A stretch of 64,000 nt of DNA from Picocystis sp. L7. Its lineage: Eukaryota; Chlorophyta; Picocystophyceae; Picocystales; Picocystaceae. Numbering within the stretch: the first letter of the stretch is position 1; each line of letters opens with the position of its first letter. A model generated the notes under the pieces. It was not told where the DNA came from. It saw nothing but the letters and a program-made list of their open reading frames with translations, and made no database searches. The DNA lies in NCBI GenBank assembly GCA_020975725.1, contig QXJR01000015.1, positions 372,001 through 436,000 of the forward strand, in the 5' to 3' direction. The position numbers and the translations under genes are program-made. Below are positions 42,277 through 53,300 of the stretch, piece by piece.

Positions 42277-45200
42277 TCATAGCTGAAAGTCGTAGACGTA
42301 CCCCACTGGGTCGTACAACATAACTCTTACCTGTTGTTCGCTATAAGTCTCAACCTTCCCGTCTGTCCATCGCACTCGATATTGGTCCCCTTCCTTGCCA
42401 ACCACGAGTCCCTGGTAATACACAGGTTGTCGGTCCCCAGTATGGAAGAGTTCTTGTACCACACAGCCTACCAGGTTGGCGGGGGTCGGGACTGTTGGTC
42501 TGCGCCGAGTTTGGTAAGGTAGCTTGGCATAAATCCAGGTGTTTACCATGATGGGCTCTGGTGACTGTAGGTAGACAGTCTTCTTATGTGTTCTGACCGA
42601 ATCGTAGTTGGATGGGCTAATACCCTGCTCTGGAATGCATCCATTGTTTTCTTCTAGCGACAGAAACTCTTCCAACAGAGTGGAAGATTCATCCACCCAA
42701 AAGTAACGTTGCGATGCATCTGCTAAGTTGCTCTCAATCCAGTACCGCACAGGGCGTGCAGGAAATATTGAGTAGTCCCTGAGCAAGTATCGTCTGATTC
42801 GGTACGCAGTAGCTTCACTCTCCATCGCAGCAGTATCTCGAAGCGGCGCTGTCGCAGGCTGCCTGTCTTCATCCAGAGGGAATAGAGTAAGGTCTGAGTC
42901 TGTCCATCGTTCTAACCTATTGGCGTGAATCCGATCGGAAAAGGCAGACCCTGCAGGCAGGTGTAATTGGTAGGATCCATTCTTCAGAACTTTCTTGATG
43001 ACATAGGGACCCACAAAGTATGGGTCCAGCTTATGCTTATCTGTTGGGCCCTTGAGGCCATACTGCACCTTCACTTTATCCCCAACAGCAAAGTTCTTCT
43101 TGGGTCTATGGGCAGTCGCTTCCATAACGCTGCGTGCTGCCTTCAGTAAATTCTCCTGCACTGCCTGGTACACTGACCGATGTTGATCTAGTAGAGTGGC
43201 CACCCTCTTATCGAATGTAGTGACATTCTGATGACCTGCGTTGCGATCCAATGTGGGAAGCTGTAAATGCCATGGCAGCCTTGACTGGCAGCCAAATAGG
43301 AGCTGAAATGGGGAGTGCTTCGTAGCGTCATGCACCGTGTCGTTATAGGCATGCGCTGCCGCCTGTAAGTACTGATCCCACTGATGTTTGTCGCTGCAAG
43401 TTGTCCGTAGCGTTTGCAGCAGGGTACGGTGTTGTCTTTCGGCACCGCCCTGTGACTGGGAATGATAGGGTGTTCCTGTAACATGGTGAACACCAAGCGC
43501 ACTGCAGAATGCTTGAAACAGTGCACGATAAGCTGGGCCGTTATCGGTATGTATATGCACTGGAGTGTGGTACCGATATATTAGGTTGTCCATCAGGCTC
43601 TGGGCTTGTCTATGAGCACTCCAACTGGAGTGTATGGGTACATAGATGGCATATTTTGTGAACCGATCCACGATGGTTAGAGCTGCATTATGACCCAACG
43701 AAGTGAGAGGTAAATTCTCCACCATGTCCAGCACCACTGTATGGAATGGGTATGGGTGAAACTTTAGTTCTGGACACAACGGTGTATGTCTTGACCGATT
43801 GTGTGGCTTCTGCAGTTGGCACGCTGGACAGCGAGCGACAAAGTGTTCGACATGTGAGCGCATGCCAGTCCAGGTGAAATGCCTGCCTGCCTCTGCATAG
43901 GTGCGCGCCGCCCCAAAGTGCCGAGGGTCGTGCACCAGGTGCAGTAGCTCCTGCCTCAATGCATTGTCAGCTGGGACAACCAGTACAGGCTGAGCATTTG
44001 TGGATTGCGTGAACAGCAGGCCATCGCGGACAGTCATGCCCTTGGCTGGCTCACCCAACAGTTTTTGGTAGTGAGAGTCCTTCCTTGAGGCGCTGCGTAT
44101 CCTGTCCAGTAAGGGTGGCAATCCATCTGCTTGGTCTGACGGAAGCGATTGCGCTGACGCTGGACTCGTAATAGACGCTATTGACCCACACACAATCCTC
44201 GCAGGACTGCGGCCGGCTAGTAGTCGAAGCGTCCGTGTGTTGTTTAGCCATCGGTAAAGCATGTGCGTTATCCATCCCACAGGGAAGGCGTTGCCGCACA
44301 TGCGCTGTCGGCTGGTTTCACTGACACTGAGTGCAGCAGTGTCTCCTGCCTGCATACCGACTAATCTTTCTCGCTCGCTGATGGTAAGCGGGCGTAAAGT
44401 TCCATCTTGACTGTGGACCCACGTGGAACGTGAACGGTCACTGTGGGACCGCGCACTTGCCATAATTGTGGGGCATTTCAAACGGGGCTGGTTCAACGCG
44501 TCTACGGGTACTCTTGATCCAGTGTCCAGACAGTCTTGCCAGGTCATTGGTGAGATTCTCTGCTGGAGTCGGGCGTTATGCTTGAGCGGTGGCAGCGAGG
44601 TCCAGCATAATCGAACTCGGGATTGGGCACAATAGGCTGATAGGTCTTCAGTGACTGGCTCTCCAAACCAGCAAGTTATCCTGTCCAGGTGACTTTTCAG
44701 GTGTGGAGCAAATGGTGTGCACTCCAAAATGTAGTCTGGTGAGCGTAAGCGCTCACGGATCTTGGCAACTGCTGTGAACAGCTCTCGTACATCGTACAAT
44801 CCCAACGGAGGTTTTGCCTGATCAGTATTCGCGCGCGAAAAGGGCTGACAGGGCACCCCAGCTATCAGCAGATGTACTTGAGGGAGCTTACGCCGGTGCA
44901 CCAGTTCGTTAACGTCGTTCCCGTAACGAAAGATGTCTTTCCTGGTAAACAGACCAGGGCGTGCTAGACGCACTTGGTGAAATACTCGGGAGATCACGCT
45001 CCGACAATCAGGGTCCTTCTCCACTGCTATGTAGTCCAGAGATATATTGGCGGACTCTGGAATAGCTTGCTCCAGTCCTCGTAGCGTGGTCCCCATTCCG
45101 GCACATAGGTCCAAAATACAAAGAGTGTCGGTGTTATTGACCTGGGCCGAATGCCTTGAGAGGTAGTCAGGCCCCACATTTTCTGTGCCTGGCCTGTACT

Positions 45201-47264
45201 CTACCCTGAAGGGAGCAAAGTATGCCAGCCTCTCAATCCATCGCATTTCGCGCGGGGATAACTGCTCTGTTGCCTTGGTACTAATGAACTGGCTTGCCTT
45301 GTTATCGGTGATTACGGTAAACATCTGCCCAAACAGAAGATGCCTCCAATGCTGCAGCGCATACATTATCGCGCACGTTTCTTTCTCAGCAGGGTGGTAG
45401 TTTTGTTGAGCTGTATTAAACTTCTTGGACCAATATTCAACAGGATTCCAGTTCCCCTGCTGATCTTGCTGCATTAGCGCTGCGCCCATCCCCACATCTG
45501 ATGCATCTGTCTCGACTCGTATGGGCCTGTCCTCATCGAACAGGGCCAAGACAGGTGCAGTGGTCAAAGCTTGTATGAGGCGCTGATATGCTTCCTCCTG
45601 TGGCTGTTTCCAATAAGAGGTAAAGTTATGTTTGAGGGCTGCCTGGTTCAATTCTGTGAGCGGCGCCGCTCTTTCTGCATAGTGGGGCACAAACCTCATG
45701 TAGAACTGACAAAGGCCTAAGAAGGCCATGTTCTCGCGTTGTGACCGTGGCCGGGGAAACTGTTTAATCTTGGATAGAAGGTGGTCTGTACAGGCAAGCT
45801 GTCCATCGCGGATGCGAAATCCAACCCACTCTAGAGTGCTCATAAAGAAATGGCACTTGGACCTTTTCAGGCGAATGTCCGCTTGTTCGCAGGTTGCGAA
45901 GAATTCTTCCAGATGTTTGAAATGGTCTTCGATTGTTTCGGAATGAACGAGGATATCGTCCATATATACCTTCAGGTACAGCAGATGTCCAAACACCCTA
46001 TTCATCATGCGCTGAAACATCGCGGGTGCGTTTGCTGCCCCCATGGGCATTACCTTCCATACATACGAGCCAAAGGGGGTCACTACAGCAGTTTTCTCGA
46101 TGTCGTCTGGATGCATTCGCACCTGATGAAAGCCGTCCAGCGCGTCCAGGGATGAGAAATATTTGGCTCCCTTAATATTCTGCAGGTAATCGTCGATCCT
46201 GGGTAAAGGGTATCGATCCTTCACGGTTACGTTGTTCAACAGGCGATAGTCAAAGACGACCCGCCAGCCCCCATCCTTTTTGGGGACTAATATTACAGGG
46301 GCACCCCAACTTGATCCTGCACACAAATCCATCTTACCCGCCTCAACATATTCAGCAACTAATTCCTTGAGAGCAACCTGCTGTTGAGGGGAGAGCCTGT
46401 AGTAATTCCTGTATTGTGGGGTGGATCCCTCCTCCACCTGAATGCGGAAGGATTCTCCGGGTACTCGCTCCGGTGGTAACTCTGTACGTGCCTCAAAGAG
46501 GTGTCCATACTGCCTGTTGATCAGGTCATCGAGTCGCTGTTTGTCACGATCGTCCAGCGGCCATTCATCGCTTACATGACTGTGCATATTGCTGAAGTCT
46601 GAATCTTCACTCGCCAATTCTGGCGTTGCGTCCACAGGTTGAACCATGAGGAGTAGGCAACCTGGATCCTTCACGGCCTTGCGGGCTTCGCTGCGGGGTA
46701 CGATCAGGTCCAGCTTCCTTGAGGAGATAAACTGGTGATCCCCATATACTGTGAATTTTACGCCATCGCTGTTGCGCAGAATCATGCGATGATTCTGCCA
46801 GTCCAGTGCTGATAAGTATTTGTGGCAGAATGCAGCTCCCAATATACAGTCAAAGGTTTCCAAAGGAGCGACTCCGAAGTCTGTATGAGCTTGAAACCCA
46901 TCGATCGAAAATCGCGCACGAATTACTGGGGCAGTATGGACCTGCTGGCCCACAGCCACGCTGTAATTGAAGGTGGTAGAAGTGTATTGCCAGGATAGAC
47001 CCTTTGGATCAGCTTGCTGCAGCTCAGTAAAGAGGCGCTCGCTGATAAAACAGTAGCTTGCAAGGGTATCCAGGTAAGCTTGCGTTCTTACCCTGTTTGG
47101 CTTCTTTCCAAAATAGGTCTCGGCAGCCAGGAACTCATGTCTTGGCCTGTCATTGCTAAGTGAATGGAGGCAGACTGGCTTCCCATCTTTGTTAACCGGG
47201 GTGGCTGCAGGTCTCGCTCCCGGCTCCGTCCCGGTAACCGTAGTTACCGGACGGAGGGTTGTCA
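42277..47264 (-). other. Element B pol
   Basis: An open pol frame of about 1660 codons reached from gag through a shift site at 47265-47271. In order: protease-like region; reverse transcriptase with KVYMDDILVH; RNase H (IRVETDASDVGMGAALMQQD, ETCAIMYALQHWRHLLFG); cytosine-C5 methyltransferase (LDLCAGMGTTLRGLE, AGVPCQPFSRAN, RMCGNAFPVGWITHM); integrase with HHCC finger and the DDE core (HIHTDNGPAYRALF, GGAERQHRTL); GPY/F-like module (DPYFVGPYVIKKVLKNGSYQ); and a C-terminal part ending YVYDFQL. It ends 26 nt before its 3' LTR, next to a purine tract. Confidence 0.92.
44240..45135 (-). other. Cytosine-C5 methyltransferase domain of element B
   Basis: About 300 residues inside pol. Motif I is LDLCAGMGTTLRGLE, motif IV with the catalytic cysteine is AGVPCQPFSRAN, motif VI is LECTPF, motif VIII is QSRVRLCW, motif IX is SERERLVGMQAGDTA and motif X is MCGNAFPVGWITHM. 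The order is the standard I to X, not permuted. The gap between VIII and IX, where a target-recognition region would sit, is short. Confidence 0.87.
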
Positions 47265-48512
47265 GTTTTTTGGGGCACCCATTACGGATGCCATCTTGCA
47301 GGCTGCCTGATCATGCCCGTAGCGGCGGCAGCGCAAGCACAGCGAGTGCGCTAAGCAAAGGTCCTTCTCCTCCTGGGAAAGCTTTGCTCCCAGGGGCTTG
47401 TTGGCGAGCTTCGTCTGCACTTCCTTGATTGAATTCTGCTGTTCTTCATCTAGGTCATCGAAGCGTTTCCGCTCCCGCCTCGCTGCAACATTCACCCTAG
47501 AATTGTTGGGTTGCGACGCTGGCAATGCTGCCGCTGTTGCTGTACTGGATCGCTTCTGGAAGCCGTTTGCTGTCCTACTGCTGCGAACATCGGAGCTCTG
47601 CACCTTCCAATTGGTGACTGGCTGTCTCAATTCTTTCCTGGGAACTTCATTTACTTCTCTCTCCAATTTAAAGATGATTGCTGCCAGGTTGCCAGGCTCC
47701 ATATCAGGTGTCTTACCCACTTCAATAAGGTGATCCAGGTGCTTGTAAAGCGCTCGTTGTAAGTGGCCTGGCAGGCCATGCTGCAACCGGGCAGAAATGT
47801 CATATTCTGTGAGGTTACGGCAAACAGGTGAGGAGCTAGCGTTCACCACAAAGCTCAATTGTACCAGCCTGTTGAGGAATTGCAGTACATTCTCCGTTCG
47901 CTTCATGCGAGCCGTGTGAAACTCGCGCCATGCTTCTGGACCTGGGTCCTGATTTTGGAAGGTTCTCTTGAGGTAATTGTACAAGTCTTCAACAGAATCG
48001 AGGGCTGTAGGTTCCCTCATAATTAAGTTTTGTACCATGGCCTTTGCCGTGCCGCTGAGCGCTTGATTGATGGCCAATACAAGCTGTTCCTTTGGACGGT
48101 TGAACGCGTAGGCCTGGCACCAACATAGTACGTCACGATACCAATACGTGAGCGCATACGGGCTGTCATCAAGCTCGGTGCCCGAGAACTTCTCCGGCTT
48201 CTCAAGGGATACTTTTTGTATGTTCTTTGAATCATGCAAAGCACTCCCATAGAGGCTAATGAGGTGTGGGAGGCCTTCATGGTCTGATGACTTTCCGTTT
48301 CCCGTTCCCTTTCCCAAATATTCTGGACTTGGTGGGGACTCGTCTTCGGAAGCATCTCCTTCGCCATTTTGTTTGGTGTTGATAAGTTGAAGCTCCTCAA
48401 TTACTTGCTGGAGCTCTGCAATCTTGGTCTCAAGTGTGGTCCTCTCCACTCTTTCTTGCTCTAGCTCTCTCCGAAGAGTTCCCATACGGGTGGTGTGGTC
48501 GCTTTCTTCCAT
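47262..48512 (-). other. Element B gag
   Basis: A 416-residue gag starting 43 nt inside the 5' LTR boundary. It has a coiled-coil start (MEESDHTTRMGTLRRELEQE), the retrotransposon capsid-like middle with PEKFSGTELDDSPYALTYWY, and a CCHC zinc knuckle CLRCRRYGHDQAAC near the end. It stops at the overlap with pol. Confidence 0.9.
47265..47271 (-). other. Probable -1 frameshift site of element B (A AAA AAC)
   Basis: On the minus strand the heptamer A AAA AAC ends the gag frame directly before the stop, in the correct phase for a -1 slip. After the slip the pol frame is open. LTR elements of this kind are known to use -1 shifting. The same heptamer stands at the same place in element A. Confidence 0.75.
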
Positions 48513-48555
48513 GGTCCGGTGGAAAGGAGGTTCTCAAATGCTTGAGCTTCGACAG

Positions 48556-49283
48556 TGTTACAAAGCGTCCGTGGAGGACGTTGGACACACGGTGGGCACT
48601 TGGGACCCTCGACTCTCCACGTGGAGGGAAGGCACCCTTCGTTTTCGTTGGGTCCTCTCACGGACAGCCAACGCTTTTTCCACTCCCCTTCTTCCAGAGG
48701 GAGGACTTGTTCACGACCTCTTCCACGCCTCTTCCGGCGTGCTGATGGTGCGCGTTCTCTGCTGGTGGTGCACCGCGGACGTCACCTCGTTGAGCAAGTT
48801 GACAAGTGTGTTACAAAGCAAAGAGGGACTACTATGTCTACCTCTCTTCCTCTCTCACCGCCTCTCACTGGCGGTTGGAAATCGGAGCAAGTGGGGCGGT
48901 GCGGCAGTCCACGTGCTCCCTAAGGTTACATCTGACCGTCCATTGGGCTCGCCCCGGGGCGAACGTGAGCTGGCAGTTGCATCTTCACCGTTCATGCCCC
49001 CCAGCCCTACCTTCTCGAAGGAGAGGCAGGGGTGGGGTCGAGTCATTCGGTCGGTCTGTCCCGGTCGAACCCCCCAGTATCCCTTTCAGGGCCTCGTTCT
49101 GACCCGGGGCGACCCTCCTTCAATACGATACCCATCGAGCCAGCCGTAGTGGGGTAATGGGGGACACAGTTGTCCCTCGTCCATCCAGGGTCTCGATCCT
49201 ATAGACCAGGGTCGCATAAGGCCCCCGGTAGTTAACCAGGAGGGCATGGCTTCACAGGAGGTCCAGGCCTGCCTCGCGCAACA
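48556..49283 (-). repeat. 5' LTR of element B
   Basis: 728 bp, equal to 41523-42250. On the minus strand it is followed at once by CTGTCGAAGCTCAAGC, nearly the same internal start as in element A. Confidence 0.92.
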
Positions 49284-50313
49284 ACCGTTGGAAGAAGAGG
49301 GGCTGCCTCGTCTTACGAGCCTCTACGGTTCCGCGCTCCAGGACTCCAAGAATTTGCAGAAAGTGTCGCTCGAACGACCAGAAAAGTTCTCCGGGACAGA
49401 ACTCGAAGACAACCCATACGCGCTGTCCTACTGGTACCGCGATGTGTTGTGTTGGTGTCAAGCATATGCCTACGATCGCCCCATGGAACAACTGGTTCTA
49501 GCGATCAACCAAACACTGGCGGGTACGGCAAAGGCCATGGTCCAGAACTTGATCATGCGCGATGCCAACTCGCTACGATCAGTGGATGACCTTTTTGCGT
49601 ACCTCAAGCGGACTTTCCAGAGTCATGACCCTGGACCGGAAGCGTGGCGAGAGTTCCACACTACCCGGATGCACCGAGCAGAGAATGCAATACAGTTTCT
49701 CAATAGGCTGGTCCAGTTGAGCTTTGTAGTCAATGCAAGCTATTCGCCGCTCTGCCGTACGCTGACTGAAGATGACATCGCGGCCAGGCTACAACATGGC
49801 CTACCCAGCTCCCTCCAACGAGCTTTGTACAAGCACCTGAATCACCTTATTGAGGTTGACAAGGTTCCAGATATGCAACCTGGAAGTTTGGCTGCTGTGA
49901 TATTCAAGCTGGAACGCGATATGCATGAGCAGAATGGCAGGGAAACCAAGGATGCTGCTGGCAAGTGGATTAGCCGCAAGCCGTCTTCACGCACGGCTCA
50001 TGGCACCCAGCATGCTGGCCCAACACCCACAGGTGGAGTGGCAGCTGCCCTACCGGCTCAGCCTCCCACTTTGTCAAAGGAAATGGCAGCAGCGAAGCGG
50101 CAGCGAAAACGCTTTGACGATCTCTCGGATGAACAGAAGCAGTCCATTACAAAAGCTCAGCAACAGCTCGGAGGCAAGGCACTGGGAGCAAAGCTTACCC
50201 AAGAGGAGCAGAACTTATGCTTAGCTCATTCCCTGTGCCAACGATGCCGCCGTTACGGACATGACCAGTCCGGCTGCAAAATGGCATCCGTAATGGGAGC
50301 ACCAAAAAACTGA
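49284..50313 (+). other. Element A gag, second part
   Basis: The larger part of A's gag, beyond the insertion of element B. It has PEKFSGTELEDNPYALSYWY, a capsid-like helical region and the CCHC knuckle CQRCRRYGHDQSGC, ending MASVMGAPKN. Its stop overlaps the first pol ATG as TGATG. Confidence 0.9.
50304..50310 (+). other. Probable -1 frameshift site of element A (A AAA AAC)
   Basis: The heptamer lies just before the gag stop, in the phase needed for a -1 slip into pol. The pol frame also has an ATG overlapping the gag stop, so reinitiation is another possibility in A; element B lacks that ATG, which favours shifting. Confidence 0.72.
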
Positions 50314-53300
50314 TGGCTCTCCGTCCCGATACTTCGGTCAGCGGGACGGAGCCGGGAGCGCAACAGGCAGCCGCCCCGGTTACCAAGCTGAAGGAATGCA
50401 TCAACCTGAATTCTGTTGCTAGCAACAGACCTAGGGGAGAGTTCCTTGCTGCTGAAACTTACTTTGGAAAAAAATCACAAAAAATTAGGACTCAAGCTTA
50501 TTTGGACACCCTGGCCAGCTACTCATTCATCAGCGAGCGCTTGTACGATAGTTTGCGACAGGCCGACCCAGAAGGGGTGTCATGGGAGTGCACAACAGCG
50601 TCCTACGATTACAGCGTGGCTGTAGGCCAGAAGGTCCACACTGCCCCAGTAATCAGGGTTGCATTCTCAATTGACGGGTTCCGAACTCGCATCGAGTTCG
50701 GAGTGGCTCCGTTAGAAACCTTTGACTGCATATTGGGGGCAAACTTTTGCCACCAGTACCTGGAGGCCTTGGACTGGCCCCAACATCGGATGATCCTGCG
50801 CGATAGCAACAGCACAAAACATGCTGTCTACGGCGATCAGCAGTTCATCGCTTCTCGCAAACTGGACCTGATTGTGCCTCGAAGCGAGGCCCGACAAGCA
50901 GTCAAACATCCTGGTTGTCTATTGCTGATGATGCAACCACTGGATGCAAGCAAAGAACTAGTTGAGGAAGAGACTGACTTGACCCACATGCGAAGTCAAG
51001 TCAGCGATGAATGTCCGTTGGACGAAAGAGACCAGGCACGTCTGGACGATCTCCTGAATGTACGCTACAAGCATTTGTTTGAACCACGTGTCGAACCGCC
51101 ACCGGAGCGAGTACCCGGAGAAGCCTTTAAAATACAGCTGGTAGAGGGGGCGACCCCGCAGTACAGGAACTACTACAGGTTGTCTCCACATCAACAGGCA
51201 GCCCTGAAGGAGCTGATTGCTGAATATGTGGACGCCGGAAAGATGAATCTGTGTGCAGGGTCCAGTTGGGGAGCTCCTGTCATTCTGGTACCGAAGAAAG
51301 ACGGTGGCTGGAGGGTAGTATTCGACTACCGTTTGCTCAACAGCGTCACGGTTAAGGATAGATACCCTCTGCCCCGTATTGATGATTACTTGCAGAGCCT
51401 GCGCGGAGCAAAGTATTTTTCCTCTTTGGATGCGTTGGACGGGTTTCACCAGATTCGCGTGGACCCAGCGGACATCGACAAAACTGCTGTGGTAACTCCA
51501 TTCGGATCGTACGTATGGAAAGTCATGCCCATGGGAGCAGCCAACGCCCCGGCAATGTTCCAGCGCATGATGAACAGAGTATTCGGACACCTCCTATTTC
51601 TGAAGGTGTACATGGACGATATCCTCGTTCACTCGGAAACAAAACAGGAACACTTCCAACACCTGGAAGAGTTCTTTGCAACATGTGAACAAGCCGATAT
51701 CCGCCTCAAACGATCGAAATGCCACTTCTTCAGAAGCACTTTGGAATGGGTTGGCTTTCGCATTCGCGACGGTCAGTTGGCTTGTACAGCCCACCTGGTG
51801 TCTAAGATCCAGCACTTTGCACGCCCGCAGACCCAGCGAGAAAACATGGCCTTTCTGGGGCTGTGCCAGTTTTACATGCGCTTTGTGCCCCATTATGCTG
51901 AGCTCGCTGCACCGCTTACTGAATTAAATCAAGCATCGCTGAAGCATGCCTTCACTTCATACTGGAAACAGCCCCAAGAAGAAGCTTTCCGTAACATGGT
52001 CAAAGCTCTCACGTCCGCACCAGTTCTGGCTCTTTTCGATGAAGATCGATCCATTCGCATCGAAACAGACGCCTCCGACATAGGCATGGGTGCTGCCCTC
52101 ATGCAACAGGCTTGCAATGGTGATTGGCGCCCCGTAGAATACTGGTCGAAGAAATTCAACACCGCTCAGCAGAATTATCACCCTGCTGAGAAGGAGACGT
52201 GCGCCATACTGTACGCACTGCAGCACTGGCGGCATCTCCTCTTTGGTCAGCAGTTTACCGTGCTAACGGACAACAAAGCCAGCCAGTTCTTGGGTAGCAA
52301 AGCTACCGAACAGCTATCGCCACGAGAAATGCGCTGGATCGAAAAGCTTGCGTACTTTGCACCCTTTACGGTTGAATACAGGCCTGGATCAGAAAACATC
52401 GGCCCGGACTATTTGTCACGGCACTCCGCAAAAGTGAAGGATGCAAACACCCTTTGTATCCTCGATCTCTGTGCTGGCATGGGAACCACACTGCGGGCAT
52501 TGGAGCTGATCATTCCTACCACATCCGACGTGGTACTGGATTACATTGCAGTTGAATCCGATCCGGACTGTCGTAGCGTAATATCCCGCGTGTTCCACCA
52601 GGTTCGCCTTTCCAGGCCCGGCCTGTTTACCAGGAAGGATATTTTCCGCTATGGCAATGACGTCACAACTCTGGTGCACAGAAGAAAACTGCCTCAAGTG
52701 CATCTCATGGTCGCTGGCGTGCCGTGTCAGCCCTTCTCCAGGGCCAACACCAATGCATCAAAACCTTCATTGGGTCTGTACGACACGCGCGAACTCTTTA
52801 CAGCCGTGGCCCAACTACACAACAAGCTGGGGCATCCAGATTATGTGCTGGAATGCACCCCCTTTGCTGCTCACCTACAACCTCATCTGGAACAGATCAC
52901 CGATTGGTTTGGTGAGCCAATACTGGAAGACATGTCCCACTACAGTGCCCAAGCGCGCACACGATTGTGCTGGACTTCTTTCCCAAGTCAACGAGGAAAT
53001 GCGCTGGACCTCGCCCCGCTTCCCGTTACTTGGCAAGACTGCCTGGATGATGGGGCGCGAGTACCCCTGGACGCAATACATCAGCCCCGCACCAAATGCC
53101 CAACGCTGATGGCTAGCGCACGGTCCCACAGCGACCGACTGCGCTCTACCTGGGTACGCGGAACCGACGGGAAACCACGCCCGCTGTCTACCGGCGAACG
53201 TGAACGTCTCGTTGGCATGCAGACTGGTGACACTGCTGCAAAGAATGTCAGTGATGCCAGTCGACGACGTATGTGCGGCAACGCCTTCCCTGTGGGATGG

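Larger units (their letters stand above)
41523..49283 (-). mobile_element. LTR retrotransposon B (Ty3/gypsy-type) with DNA methyltransferase domain, nested in A
   Basis: A 7761-bp element on the minus strand with 728-bp LTRs (41523-42250 and 48556-49283) and a 4-bp ACCG duplication (41519-41522 and 49284-49287). Its gag and pol show no breaks that I can see, so it looks whole. Domain order is the same as in A, including a cytosine-C5 methyltransferase domain between RNase H and integrase. The proteins are clearly related to A's but differ at many positions, so B is a sister lineage and not a copy of A. LTRs appear identical to each other, so it is very recent and younger than A. Confidence 0.93.
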
